From an uncultured Planctomycetota bacterium (GTDB taxonomy: Bacteria > Planctomycetota > Planctomycetia > Pirellulales > Thermoguttaceae): a stretch of DNA of 60,640 bases. Where the stretch lies: NCBI GenBank assembly GCA_902786505.1, contig CADACS010000013.1:1-60640 (forward strand). Direction: 5' to 3'. Shown here one piece after another: positions 27,740-38,800 of the stretch (position 1 is the stretch's first letter; each line of letters starts with the position of its first letter). The translations under genes and the position numbers were made by a program. The notes under the pieces are model-generated. The model was not told where the DNA came from. It worked only from the letters and a program-made list of their open reading frames with translations, and did not search any database.

Positions 27740-27855
27740 TGCAGCATAACCTTTCCCCGTGCGCAACATTAAAAGATCCTATCTGCGCTAATCGTTCTGA
27801 AAACGCCTATTCTTGCCCAAGCTTCCGAATTCTTTCGCAGGCTCAAAGGGCGCGC

Positions 27856-30096
27856 TCAATCGAGCGGCTCAAATTTAACGCCGTTTTCTTTTGCGTACCG
27901 TTCCGTGTAGGAACCTCTCGGCGCGCGAACCGTCAGGGACTCGCAATTAGCAAAAGCATAATTAAAAATGCGCGTCACGCTCGCGGGAACGACGACCGAT
28001 TTCAGCGCGGAAAGCTGAAACGCGCATTCGCCAATTGCCGTTACGCCCTCGGGAATAACGACCGATTCCAATAACGCCCAACCGAACGCGCATTCGCCAA
28101 CAGACGTTACGCCCGACGGAACAGCGTACGTTTTCTCTTTTCTTCCTCTCGGGAACAGAACAAGCGTTTTGCCGTCTTTCGTAAAAAGAACTCCGTCGCG
28201 CGAACAAAACGCGGGGTTGTCTTCCGCGACGCCGATTCTCTCCAAGGAAGGACTTCCGCTAAAAACGCGCGGTTTAATCCCGGTCGTACGGACAGGAAGA
28301 ATGAGCGATTTCAAAGATGAACAGCCGTAAAAAGCGTTCTCGCCAATAGACGTAAGCTCGTTGGAAAGAACGATTGAAGACAGCGAAGAACAGCCCCAGA
28401 ACGCTTCGTCCCCGATCGTCGCGACTCCGTTCGGAATAACGAGCGACTCTAACGAAGAACAGTCTTCAAAAGCGTTCGCTTCAATAACGGTTAACTTTGC
28501 AGGGAGTACAAGCGATTTCAAAGAAGTACAATCCCCGACCGCCGAATAGCCGAGCGTCGTAACGGAGTCGGGCAGGACAAGCGATTCTATTGAACGGCAA
28601 TATGAGAAAGCGGCGTATCCTACGCTCGTTACGCCCTTCGGCAGAACGAGCGACGTCAACGATTCGCAGCAATCGAACGCGCAGTCGCCAATCGACGTCA
28701 GACTGTCGGGAAGAGATATCTTTTCCAGAGAATCACAGTGATAGAACGCTTGATCGCCAATCGCTGTTACGCCGTCGGGAACGGCGTACTCTTTCTCGCG
28801 CTTCCCTTTCCCTTCCGGATACCTAACGAGCGTCTTGCCGTCCTTTGTAAAGAGAACGCCGTCAATAGAACGGTACGCGCCGCCGCCGTCCGCGACTTCA
28901 ATCGAGGTCAACGACTCGCAGCAATCGAACGCGTTGGCGCCAATCGACGACACGTCCTTAGGCAGAACGACCGACGATAATGACGGACAGTTTTCGAAAG
29001 CGCGAGCGTCGACGGACTTAACGCCGGCGGGAAGCACAAGCTCTGTCAACGACTCGCAGCAGTTGAACGCCGCTTCGCCAATAGAGGTCAAGCCGTCCGG
29101 AAGAAGAATCGACGCCAACGAGGAACATTCGCTGAACGCCCAGTCGCCCACAGACGTTACGCCCGCGGGAAGACGCAGCGTCATTAAGGACGAACAACGG
29201 TTAAACGCGTGGGCGCCAATCGCCGTTACGCCGTCGGGAACGGCGTATTCTTTCTCGCGCTTCCCTTCCGGATAGCGAACAAGCGTCTTGCCGTCTTTCG
29301 TAAATAGGACGCCGTCCATAGAGCAATACGCGCCGTCGCCCTGCGCGACTTCAATTGAGGTCAGCGAAGCGCATCCGTCGAACGCGCCTCGCTCAATTGC
29401 CGTAACGCTCGCGGGCAAAACGAGCGTCTTCAAAGAAGAACATTCCCAGAACGCAAGTTCGCCAATAGAAGTCAGTCCGTCGGGCAGAACTACAGAAGTT
29501 AAAGAAGAACAGTTAGTTAACGCGTAACCGCTCAGCGCCGCAACCCCGCTCGGAAGAACGAGCGACGTCAGCGAAGAACCGAGAAAAGCGCCGGCGCCGA
29601 TAGCCGTAACACTGTCCGGAAGGATTAGCGAGTTCAATTGAGAGCCCCTAAACGCTTCGTCGCCAATCGCCGTTACGCCGTCAGGAACGGCGTATTCTTT
29701 CTCGCGCTTCCCTTCCGGATACCGAATAAGCGTCTTCTTGTCTTTCGTAAAGAGAACCCCGTCGATAGAGCAAAACGCGTCGGATTCCTCCGCAACTTCA
29801 AACGACGTCAGCGCGTTACAGCAGCTAAATGGGATTTCGCCTAACGACGTCACGCTCTTGGGCAGAGCGACCGACGTTAACGACGTACACCCCCAAAACG
29901 CACGTTCGCCAATAGACGTCAGCCCTTCTGGAAGAATAACCGTCGTCAGTGAATTACAGTCGTAAAACGCCTCGGGGGCAATAGCCGTTACTCCTTGCGG
30001 AACAGAAAATTCCGTCGCCCCGTATTCACCCTGATACATGACGAACGTCTTTCCGTCCAGACTGACGCCGTTGGCGTCAATTTCGTCTTCGTTCAT
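27856..30096 (-). CDS. BspA-like leucine-rich repeat protein (array member D)
   Basis: A 746-residue protein: N-cap (DANGVSLDGKTFVMYQG), 24 LRR_5 units, four hairpin modules (GVLFTKDGKTLVRYPEGKRE type), C-cap YTERYAKENGVKFEPLD. Modules 1-3 are followed by the same AVPDGVTAIG sequence, so the module plus first repeat behaves as one duplicated block. The ATG at 30096 with GGAAGG upstream is chosen over a start 24 codons earlier because MNEDEIDANGV matches the MNEDGIDANGV start of member B. No export signal. Confidence 0.87.
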   Translation of the reverse strand: MNEDEIDANGVSLDGKTFVMYQGEYGATEFSVPQGVTAIAPEAFYDCNSLTTVILPEGLTSIGERAFWGCTSLTSVALPKSVTSLGEIPFSCCNALTSFEVAEESDAFCSIDGVLFTKDKKTLIRYPEGKREKEYAVPDGVTAIGDEAFRGSQLNSLILPDSVTAIGAGAFLGSSLTSLVLPSGVAALSGYALTNCSSLTSVVLPDGLTSIGELAFWECSSLKTLVLPASVTAIERGAFDGCASLTSIEVAQGDGAYCSMDGVLFTKDGKTLVRYPEGKREKEYAVPDGVTAIGAHAFNRCSSLMTLRLPAGVTSVGDWAFSECSSLASILLPDGLTSIGEAAFNCCESLTELVLPAGVKSVDARAFENCPSLSSVVLPKDVSSIGANAFDCCESLTSIEVADGGGAYRSIDGVLFTKDGKTLVRYPEGKGKREKEYAVPDGVTAIGDQAFYHCDSLEKISLPDSLTSIGDCAFDCCESLTSLVLPKGVTSVGYAAFSYCRSIESLVLPDSVTTLGYSAVGDCTSLKSLVLPAKLTVIEANAFEDCSSLESLVIPNGVATIGDEAFWGCSSLSSIVLSNELTSIGENAFYGCSSLKSLILPVRTTGIKPRVFSGSPSLERIGVAEDNPAFCSRDGVLFTKDGKTLVLFPRGRKEKTYAVPSGVTSVGECAFGWALLESVVIPEGVTAIGECAFQLSALKSVVVPASVTRIFNYAFANCESLTVRAPRGSYTERYAKENGVKFEPLD

Positions 30097-30198
30097 TTCG
30101 CAACCTTCCGTACTCTTGACGCGCCGTTCAGAACAGGCGCGGCGGAGGATATTATACCGCCCCGGCAAACGATCCGCAAACGAACAAAGACGCGGCGC

Positions 30199-31409
30199 TC
30201 AGCGATCCCCGTCGGGATCTAAATCATACGGCTCGCACATAATTCCGTTCGCTTTCGCGTACTCTTCCGCGTAAGAACCGCGGGGCGTTTTAATCTTCAG
30301 AAAATCGCAGTCTCCGAACGCCCGGTCGCCAATAGATTTAACGCTCGACGGAATTTCAATCGCGGAGAGCGTGTAACAGAGATCGAACGCCCTTTCGCCG
30401 ATACTTCTGAGTCCTTCCGGCAAGACGACCGTTCTCAACGAGAGACATCGCTGAAACGCTTCCGTCTGAATCTCTTCAACGCCTCGGGGAATATAAATCG
30501 AAGAGAGCGACCGGCAGTCGAGAAAAGCCCACACGCCAATGCTCGTAACGCCTTTCGGCACGGAAAAGACGCTGAGTTTAGGGCAGTTCAGGAACATTTC
30601 GTCTTTAATCTCCCGAATCCCTCTCGGAAACGAGATCGAAACGAGCGACGGACAGTCGCTGAACGCGCTGTAGTCGACGTCTGTTACGGTATCCGGAATT
30701 TCTACGTCAATCAGGCGCGGACAATTGCCAAACGCGTCCCGGCCAATTTCCCTGCAGCCGTCGGGAAGCCTCACATACTCGACGAGCGAGCTGTGAAACG
30801 CGCCCTTTTCGATTCGCTCGACCCCTGCGGGAACGTTATACTCGACGCCAAGTTTCTGATCAGGATATTTTACGAGCGTTTTGCCGTCTTTTGAGAAAAG
30901 TACCCCGTCTTTCGAGGTAAAATACGGACTTTCCGGCGCAACTTCAATCGCGTTGATCGAGTTGAGAAAAAAGATTACGTCGTTAGAGAGGTCCTTAACG
31001 CTTTTTGAAAGGACAAGCGTTCTCAAAACGAATCCGTACGGCCGGCCGGATACATGAGAAGCGACTTGCCGTCCTTGGTAAAGAGAACCCCCTTCTTGGA
31101 GCAGAAATTCACGTTTTCACGCGCGACGTTGACCGTCGTCAGCTCGGGACAGTAGAAAAAGGACTCCGAACCGCAGATCGCGACGTCTTTTGAAATGAGA
31201 ACCGATTTCAAATAGGGACAGTTGTCAAAGGCTTCGTCGCTAATCTCGCGGACGCCGTCAGGCACGGCAAACGTCGCGTTCCTGCGCTCGCGCGGGTACT
31301 TTTTAAGCGTTTTGCCGTCCAGAACGACGCCGTTCTGCTCGAGCGAATTCTGCGATTCGGCGCCGGTTCCCAACAGGTTATAAGCTGTTCGCTTGTTAGA
31401 CTTAATCAT
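30199..31409 (-). pseudogene. Broken BspA-like LRR gene (array member E)
   Basis: Two reading frames together make one LRR protein. The first (31409 down to a TGA at 31025-31023) carries a good SD (GAGGG), the N-cap NGVVLDGKTLKKYPRE, two repeats and a hairpin module ending MYPAGRTDSF. The second runs on in the -1 frame to 30199 with about ten repeats, another module and a C-cap (YAEEYAKANGIMCEPYD). The switch occurs at TTTT just before the TGA; one more T would rejoin the frames. The segment expected after a module (VPDG repeat plus a CxSL end) is also missing at the joint, so a deletion accompanies the frameshift. Degenerating gene, or a sequencing error on a real deletion. Confidence 0.7.
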
Positions 31410-31618
31410 GTTTTCCCTCAATTACAGATAAAATTTGTACAAAAGATGATTGGAGATATTTCACGGCCAAAGACGCGAAATATACGAACCGTTCTAAGAA
31501 GAACGGACTATCTCAGAACCGTACGGCGACGCGGGCCTCTAAGGAGCGCGCCGCGCGGATTCGTTTGCGGGGGTATTATATCGATTCGCCAAAGCCGGTT
31601 CACGATGAGGAATAAAAC

Positions 31619-33217
31619 CTATTGACGGGTCTGGGCTTGGCGGCTTTTAGAAACGCGTTTAAACGCAATTCCGTGCTCGTTCGCGTACCGTTCCGCGTAC
31701 GAGCCCGACGGCGCGTATACCGTGAGACTGTCGCATCGGGCAAACGAATATTTGCCAATCGCCGCAACGCTGTCGGGAATCCGAATCGACGTCAACGAAC
31801 GGCAAAACCAAAAGGCGGCGTTGCCGACTTCCTTCGTTCCGGCAGGAAGCGTAATCGACGTTAATGAGCTGCAGTCTCTGAAAGCGAACCCGTCGATTCT
31901 GCGGACGCCCGTCGGAAGAAGAACCGACGTTAGAGAACTGCAGCGGGAAAAAGTCGTCGTTTTGATTATTGCCACGTCGGGCGGAAGCGCGATCGAAGAT
32001 AACGAACGGCAGTTCGCAAACGCGCCTTCCCCGATCTCTGTCACGCTATTCGGAAAATCAACGGAAGATAACGAACGACAGTCCACAAACGCGTCTGCTC
32101 CAATAGACGCAACGCCGTCCGGGAGACTAATCGAAGTCAACGACTCGCAGTATGTGAACGCGCCGGCGCCAATAGACTTCAAGCCGGCCGAAAGAAGGAC
32201 TGAAGACAGCGAATCGCAGTAGGCGAACGTTTCCTCTCGAATAGTCTCGACTCCGCCCGCTATTGCGACCGAAACCAGCGAGGCGCAGCCCCGGAACGCG
32301 CGCGCGCCAATTTCTTTCACGCTCTTGGCAATCTTAATGGAAGTTAAAAACCGGCAGTTGCCAAAAGCGTTCCTTTCTATGCGTTCGACTCCGTCGCGAA
32401 CCGTATACTTTTTCCTCGATTTTCCCGCAGGATACGCGATAAGCGTCTTTTCGTCTTTCGTAAAGAGAACGCCGCCGACAGAACAGAAACGGCTGTTGTC
32501 CCTGTCGACCTGGATATTCTTTAAAGAGCGGCAGTTAAAGAAAGCGTCCTCGCCGATCTCCGTAACGCTCGCGGGAATAAAGATCGACGTTGCTTCGCGG
32601 CATTCTTCAAAAGCTCTGGCGTCGATATGCGTCACGCCGTCGGGAACGGCGTACCTTTTGCTGGGCCTTCCCACGGGATACGCAATAAGTCTCTTTCCGT
32701 CTCTGGAAAAGAGAACGCCGTAGTCGGAACGGTAGCGGTCGTTATCTAATTCGACGTCGATCCATTTCAAAGAACTGCAGCCCCTGAAAACGTCTCTTCC
32801 GATACTCGACACGCTGGCTGGTATATTAATCAAATTCAAGCTTGAACAGCGGAAAAAGGCCTCGTCCCCGATCGTTTCGACTCTTCTCGGAATAACGATC
32901 GACGGCAGAGAAATACAGTAAGCAAACGCGCGCGGGCCGATACTCAAGAGAAATTGGGAAAGCTCGGCCGACGTCAAAAAGCAGCATCCTTCGAATGCGC
33001 TCTTCCCGATATGAGCGACCCCGCCCGAAAGAACAATCGAAGCCAAAGTGGAGTCGCGCAAGTAGGCGCCGTCATGAATGTAATCCGTCATATTCGGAAA
33101 ATCGGGCGACTTCACGGTAAAAGAGCCGAAAACCCTTTTCGGGCCCGCTGCGGAGTTGCGTTTATCGCCCATATTGCCGAAGTCGACGCTCCAAAAATAT
33201 TTGTTGATATCGTCCAT
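31619..33217 (-). CDS. BspA-like leucine-rich repeat protein (array member F)
   Basis: A 532-residue protein with 16 LRR_5 units, two hairpin modules (GVLFSRDGKRLIAYPVG and GVLFTKDEKTLIAYPAG) and the array C-cap (YAERYANEHGIAFKRV). The N-terminus differs from the other members: MDDINKYFWSVDFGNMGD and a FPNMTDYIHDGAYLRD segment replace the usual LDGKTFVKY cap. The ATG at 33217 is preceded by AAGGGG about 10 nt upstream. The open frame extends another 80 codons but has no better start. No export signal. Confidence 0.85.
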   Translation of the reverse strand: MDDINKYFWSVDFGNMGDKRNSAAGPKRVFGSFTVKSPDFPNMTDYIHDGAYLRDSTLASIVLSGGVAHIGKSAFEGCCFLTSAELSQFLLSIGPRAFAYCISLPSIVIPRRVETIGDEAFFRCSSLNLINIPASVSSIGRDVFRGCSSLKWIDVELDNDRYRSDYGVLFSRDGKRLIAYPVGRPSKRYAVPDGVTHIDARAFEECREATSIFIPASVTEIGEDAFFNCRSLKNIQVDRDNSRFCSVGGVLFTKDEKTLIAYPAGKSRKKYTVRDGVERIERNAFGNCRFLTSIKIAKSVKEIGARAFRGCASLVSVAIAGGVETIREETFAYCDSLSSVLLSAGLKSIGAGAFTYCESLTSISLPDGVASIGADAFVDCRSLSSVDFPNSVTEIGEGAFANCRSLSSIALPPDVAIIKTTTFSRCSSLTSVLLPTGVRRIDGFAFRDCSSLTSITLPAGTKEVGNAAFWFCRSLTSIRIPDSVAAIGKYSFARCDSLTVYAPSGSYAERYANEHGIAFKRVSKSRQAQTRQ

Positions 33218-33625
33218 AACTAAAATCCCCTTTCGATAGGAAAGCGAAGACGTCCCGTCAAAGGAAAGCCCGCAGTACAAAAGTGTGAAAAACGCTTGAC
33301 AGTAGAAATTAAACAGACGATGTGCAGAGACGTTTTTAAAACGTCGCCGCGGAGCCGAGAAATCGAAACCAGAACGTAAGGAAGTATCCCGCCCCACGGC
33401 GATTGTGATTGTAGCCCAAGAGGAAGCCGGCGTCAATGACGGGGAGATAAAAAAGCGCAAAATATCCGTTTTGCGACAAAAAATATTACGCAGCGCAGGG
33501 CGGATTCATTTTCGGGGGATATGACGTCAATCCACTAAAATGATTAACGGTTATTTGCCGCTTCCGCTCAGGCGGAGGGCGGCCCGTCGGTCAAATAGGA
33601 TTCGGACGCAAAACAGAACAAGAAC
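33218..33625. other. Intergenic region between LRR members G and F
   Basis: No gene. It contains a GACGTTTT/AAAACGTC palindrome at 33329-33345 and a GC-rich imperfect hairpin (GCCGC..CCGC / GCGG..GCGGC) at about 33557-33583, beyond the stop of member G, which may terminate G although it lacks a T-tract. Confidence 0.4.
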
Positions 33626-35626
33626 TCATTCAAGCGGTTTGAACTTCATTTTTCTTTTTTTGGCAAATTCTTCCGCAAAAGAGCCCTTTGGCGCGACGAC
33701 CGTAACCGACTGCGCGTCGCAGAACGCCGTATTCTCGATTTCAACGACGCTCTCCGGAATGACGATCGACGTTAAGGAAGAGCAGTCGTCGAACGCGCTC
33801 ATGTCGATACTCTTTACGCCGTCCGGAAGAACGAGCGATTTCAGCGAGGAACACTCGCCAAACGCGCTGAAGCCGATCTCTTTAACTCTTGGCGGAATAA
33901 CGACGTTCTCCAATGCGGAGCAGCCGTCGAACGTCCAAGCGGCGATTCTCTTGACTTTCTCAGGGAGCGTAACGGACTTTAACTGCGAACAGCCTTTGAA
34001 AGCGTTATAGGAAACTTCCTTTACGCCGTCGGGAACGTCGTATGTTTCGCCGTCCTTCTTTATCGGATAGCGAATAAGCGTTTTCCGATCCTTCGAATAG
34101 AGAACGCCGTCTACGGAACAGAAACAGGGATTCTCTTCGGAGACGTCAATCGCCTTCAAGGAGAGACAGCCGTCGAACGGATCTGTTCCAAACCCCACGA
34201 CGTTCTTAGGAATAAAAATCGACGTTAAGCGCGAACAGTCCACAAAAGCGTCGCCGCCAATATTCGTTACGTTCTCGGAGAGAATAAGCGACGTAAGCGC
34301 CGCGCAGCCGCGAAACGCGTTCCTGTAAAAAGCCGTTACGCTCGGCGAAAGAACGACCGACTTCAATAAAGAAGCATCTTCAAACGCGTCTTCGGCAATC
34401 TCTTCTACGCCGTCGGGAACCGAATATCGCTTCGCGCTCCTGCCTGCCGGATATTTAACAAGCGTTTTCATATCCTTACTGAAAAGAACGCCGTCGACCG
34501 AACGGAAATAAGGATTCTCCTCCGAGACGCCAATCGATTCCAGACCGGGAAAGTGAGCCAACGAGAGCCGGTCGATTATCTTCATTCCCTTTGGCAACGA
34601 TATATTCTTCAGCGAAAGACAGCCCAGAAACGGCATGAAGTCCAGTCGAGTTACGGCGTCGGGAATATTGACCGATTTCAAAGAGGAGCAGTCCTCAAAG
34701 ACTTTGCTCCCCAATTTTTTAATTCCATTTGAAAGAACGGCCGTCTCCAGCGCGGAGCAGCCGGCAAACGTCTCGTTTTCGAGCCGCTTCAGCCCGTCGG
34801 ACAGAACGGCCGATTTCAGCGCCGTACACTTCTGAAACGCGCTTTCTCCGATACTCTTCAGACCCTCCGGCGCCGTAATCGACGTCAGGGCCGAACAGCC
34901 GCGAAACGCGCGTTTGCCCACGCTTTTCAAGCCGTCGGGCAGAGGCGCGGACGCGAGCGCCGAACAGTCCTGAAAGGCGCTCTCTCCGATACTCCTGACG
35001 CCGCTCGGAAGAACAAGCGACGCGAGCGACCGGCAGCCGCCAAACGCCCATGAGCCGATACTTTTGAGCCCTTTCTCAAACGCGGCGGACGTGAGCTGCG
35101 CACAGTTAAGAAACGCGTTCGCGCCGACAGATTTTACGCCCGGCGGGAACTCGACCGCCGTCAGGGAAGAACAGCCCGCAAAAGCCCAGTCGCCGATGCT
35201 TTTGAGGCCTTTAGGAAGCGCGACAGACTTTAACGACGGGCAGTCGTAAAAGGACCGCGTTTCCAGAGTCGCCGTCCCCTTGGGAACTGCGTATTCCGTC
35301 TGCGTTCGCCCCGCCGGATATTTAACGAGCGTCTTGCCGTTTCCGGTAAAAAGAACGCCTTCGATCGAACGGTACGAGGAATTGTCCGGCGCGACTTCAA
35401 TTCGCTTTAAGGAGGAGCAGCCGTAGAACGCGTTGACGTCGATTTCCGCAACGCTCGCCGGAATAACGACCGTCTCCAGCCCCTTGCAGTCGGCAAAGGC
35501 CCGGCCGATCTTAACGACGCCGTCCGGTACGGAAAACTCCGTCGCGACGGCCCCGCCCTGATACCTGACAAACGTCGTTCTGTCGGCGCTGACGCCGCTT
35601 GGCATGATTGTTTTGTTGCCGGACAT
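33626..35626 (-). CDS. BspA-like leucine-rich repeat protein (array member G)
   Basis: A 666-residue protein: N-cap variant (SADRTTFVRYQGG, matching LDGKTFVKYLGG), 22 LRR_5 units, three hairpin modules (IEVAPDNSSYRSIEGVLFTG; VLFSKDMKTLVKYPAG; VLYSKDRKTLIRYPIK), C-cap FAEEFAKKRKMKFKPLE. The start is the ATG at 35626 with AAAGG 6 nt upstream. No signal peptide. A hairpin with short T-run at 35671-35701 separates it from member H. Confidence 0.86.
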   Translation of the reverse strand: MSGNKTIMPSGVSADRTTFVRYQGGAVATEFSVPDGVVKIGRAFADCKGLETVVIPASVAEIDVNAFYGCSSLKRIEVAPDNSSYRSIEGVLFTGNGKTLVKYPAGRTQTEYAVPKGTATLETRSFYDCPSLKSVALPKGLKSIGDWAFAGCSSLTAVEFPPGVKSVGANAFLNCAQLTSAAFEKGLKSIGSWAFGGCRSLASLVLPSGVRSIGESAFQDCSALASAPLPDGLKSVGKRAFRGCSALTSITAPEGLKSIGESAFQKCTALKSAVLSDGLKRLENETFAGCSALETAVLSNGIKKLGSKVFEDCSSLKSVNIPDAVTRLDFMPFLGCLSLKNISLPKGMKIIDRLSLAHFPGLESIGVSEENPYFRSVDGVLFSKDMKTLVKYPAGRSAKRYSVPDGVEEIAEDAFEDASLLKSVVLSPSVTAFYRNAFRGCAALTSLILSENVTNIGGDAFVDCSRLTSIFIPKNVVGFGTDPFDGCLSLKAIDVSEENPCFCSVDGVLYSKDRKTLIRYPIKKDGETYDVPDGVKEVSYNAFKGCSQLKSVTLPEKVKRIAAWTFDGCSALENVVIPPRVKEIGFSAFGECSSLKSLVLPDGVKSIDMSAFDDCSSLTSIVIPESVVEIENTAFCDAQSVTVVAPKGSFAEEFAKKRKMKFKPLE

Positions 35627-35670
35627 TTGCGACCTTTCTTGACTTTGATTAGAGCAAAGCGGAATACTCA

Positions 35671-35701
35671 ACAAAACTGCGCCCGCCTTTGACACGGGCG
35701 C
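35671..35701 (-). terminator. Probable terminator between LRR members H and G
   Basis: GCGCCCG / CGGGCGC stem with a 9-nt loop, followed on the minus strand by AGTTTTGT. It lies about 105 nt past the stop of H and 45 nt before the ATG of G. Confidence 0.5.
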
Positions 35702-35806
35702 GGTTACGCGGTTAAGACAAACGGCGGTATGAGTAAACGACGTATGTGCGTCAGAAGCAAGCGGCCCCAAACAATGTGAAGCTCTGCTTCCGTTCGTTTA
35801 TTTGTT

Positions 35807-38800
35807 TTAAATACGGTAAAACAAAAATTTAAAACTCTCTGCGAGTTCCTCCACTTTAGATCCGGCTGGAGCGTATACGATGAGTCCCCCTAACGTTTCG
35901 CTTTCAATTTCTGTAACGTTTTTCGGAATAACTATCGAATTTAAATACTTACTGTCTTTAAAGGCGGAAGGGACGACGCCCTCCACAAAGTGCGGAATAA
36001 TATATGTTCTTTCTTCTTTTCCTTCCGGCCATTTAAAAAGAAATATTTTTCCGTCTTGTAGCCTGCTAAACAAAACACCGTCAAGTGAAAAGAAAACTCC
36101 CCTGCCATTTAAAACAGCAATCGATTTTAACGAGGAAGTACAAGATAACGAGCGTTCCCAAATATATTCAATTGTTTCTGGAAGAATAATGGCCTCTAAA
36201 TATGAACAATTGCGAAACGCGTATTCTCCAATTTCTTCGACGCCAAACGGAACAATATATTTCCTAACTTTTCTTCCTTCCGGAACTCTAATAATAATCT
36301 TTTTATTGTTATTGCTGGTAAACAAAACTCCGTCCTCGGAAAAATAGGTTCTGTTGCCAGGCTTTACGTAAATCGCCTCCAAAGCAGGACAGCCATCAAA
36401 AGCGTCAGGGGCAACGGTGGAGACATTCTCAGAAAGTACGACAACATTTAACGATCTGCAGCCGTTAAAAACTCCTTTTCCTATGCTTACTACGTCTTTT
36501 GGAAAATTTAACGACGTCAATGATTTGCAATTCTTAAATGCAAAGTCTCCAATTGTCGCAGTGTGAGCAGCCCCCCTCCTAGTAGCCAATGAAGAAATCA
36601 CCTTAAAATTTGAGTTTTTGTCCATAGACATTAAATCAGAAATAAAGGTCGGCTTCCAAGAATGAGTATTCTTTTTTAGCTCTAAATAAGAACTGGAAAG
36701 CAGGCCGTTGAGTTGAGCTGACAGGTCATTTATGTGAGAATTTTTCTTAAAATGTGAATGCCGCTCTGTTTCTTCCTCAAGCGCTTTGTTTTTAAGCAAC
36801 TCTTGATAATATAAAAGAAGGGGCCACAAAGAATACTTCTTAAAACTGCCTTTGTCAGTCGCTACGTCGTCCGGTAGGAAATTAATATTCTTCAGGGAAC
36901 TGCAACCGCTGAACGCTTCCTCTCCAATGTATGTTACGTTGTTTGGAATATCTATCGTTTGCAAAGAAGTACAATCGCTGAATGAGCCATACCTGATTTC
37001 GGTTACGCCCGCTGGAAGTATTATTTCTTTCAACGAAGAACAGGAACGGAATGTCCATTCGTCGATAATCGACACTCTTTTCGGTAGAACAATTGACTCC
37101 AAAGATCGGCATTGAAAAAATGCTGTTTTCTCTATGCTTGTTACACTCTCAGGGATACTAATCGTTTTCAGCGCAACGCACCCTCGAAAAGCGTCTTCTC
37201 CTATACTCTCCACTCCTTCGGGAAGGGTTATTGACTCCAAAGAAATACAATCTTTAAAAGTCGCTAATTCAATGTTTTTTATGTCTTTTGAAAGATTAAT
37301 CGTTCTTAACGATTTACAACTGGAAAAAGCGCCTTCGCTAATCCTTTCAACGCTTGTGGGAACAGTATATTCTTCCATATTCCTCCCAGCCGGATATCTA
37401 ACGAGCGTCTTTCTATCTCTCGTGAAAAGAACTCCATGCACATGGCAATAATTGGGATTATCCCCGTCTACATCAAACTGTTGTAACGAAAGATTGCCGC
37501 TAAAAGCGTTTTCATCAATTTTTTCAACGCTTGCAGAAATAAAGTATGTATTCAATTCTCGTTCTTCTGGCGACTTGATGATTGTTGTGCCATCCTTTGT
37601 ATAGAGAACTCCGCCAATAGAACTGTATTTTGGATTATTAGCATCTACTTCAATTTCCTTCAAGGAAGAACAGCCGTCAAACGCCCCTTTGCCTATACTC
37701 GCCAAATTGACCGGAAGATAAACTGAACTCAATGAAGAACATCTGCTGAAAGCAAAGTCGCCAATGTTCGTCAAACTGTCTGGAAGATGAATCGACTTCA
37801 AGGAGGTACAGCCCCCAAAAGCATGGTCTCCAATACTTTCCAAAATTTCCGGAAAAGTAATTAACTTTAAAGAAGAACAGTGTTTAAAAGTCCGACAACC
37901 AATGTTCTTCAAATTGGTTGGGAGATTAATCGCCGCTAAGGAGGAGCAGCCATAGAACGCAACGTCTCCAATTTCCGTCAAACAGGCTGGAAAACTAACA
38001 GAACTCAAAGAAGTGCAACCCCAAAAAGCATAGTCTCCAACTCTTTTCAAATTTTCTGGAAGAGAGATTGAACTTAAAGAGGAGCAGTCCTTAAAAGCCT
38101 GCTCGCCTATGCATGTCAAACTATTCGGAAAACCAATCGAGGTTAAGGAAGTACAGCCATAGAATGTAACGTCTCCTATTTCCGTCAAATTGGCTGGAAG
38201 ATTAATAGAAGACAAGGAAGTACAGCCATCGAACGCGCCTTCTCCAAGTTCCTGCAAACTATCTGGCAGATCTATTGAAACTAGGGAAGCACAGTTAACG
38301 AATGCGCCGTCTCCAATATCCTTCAAGCAGTCTGGAAGAGCGATCGATTTCAAGGAAGAACAATCACAAAATGCATGACGAGCAATATTCGTTACACTTT
38401 CAGGAACTTGAAAATATTCTTCTCTTTTTCCTGCGGGATAATTGAGAAGAGTCCTGACGTCTTTCGTGTAAAGGACTCCGTCGAAAGAACAATAATTGGG
38501 ATTGTTCTTATCAGTTTCAATCTTCTCCAGAGAAGCGCAGTCGTAGAACACAACGTCTCCAAATTCCTTCAAACTGGCTGGAAGGAGAATCGATTTCAAA
38601 GAAGAACAACCCCAAAATGCAAGACGACTAATGCTCGTTACACTTTCAGGAACATGAAAATGCTCGTCTTTTTTCCCAGCAGGGTAACAAAGAAGAGTCC
38701 TAAAGTCTTTCGTGTAAAGGACTCCGTCGAGAGAACAGTATTTCGAATTGTTCCTGTCAACTTCAATCTTCTCTAAGGAAGCGCAGTAATCGAACGCGCC

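Noticed and set aside
31024..31026. Independent gene starting at the TTG that overlaps the stop of the first half of LRR member E
   Set aside because: No SD, no N-cap, and the sequence begins in the middle of a repeat. A frameshift in one gene explains it better.
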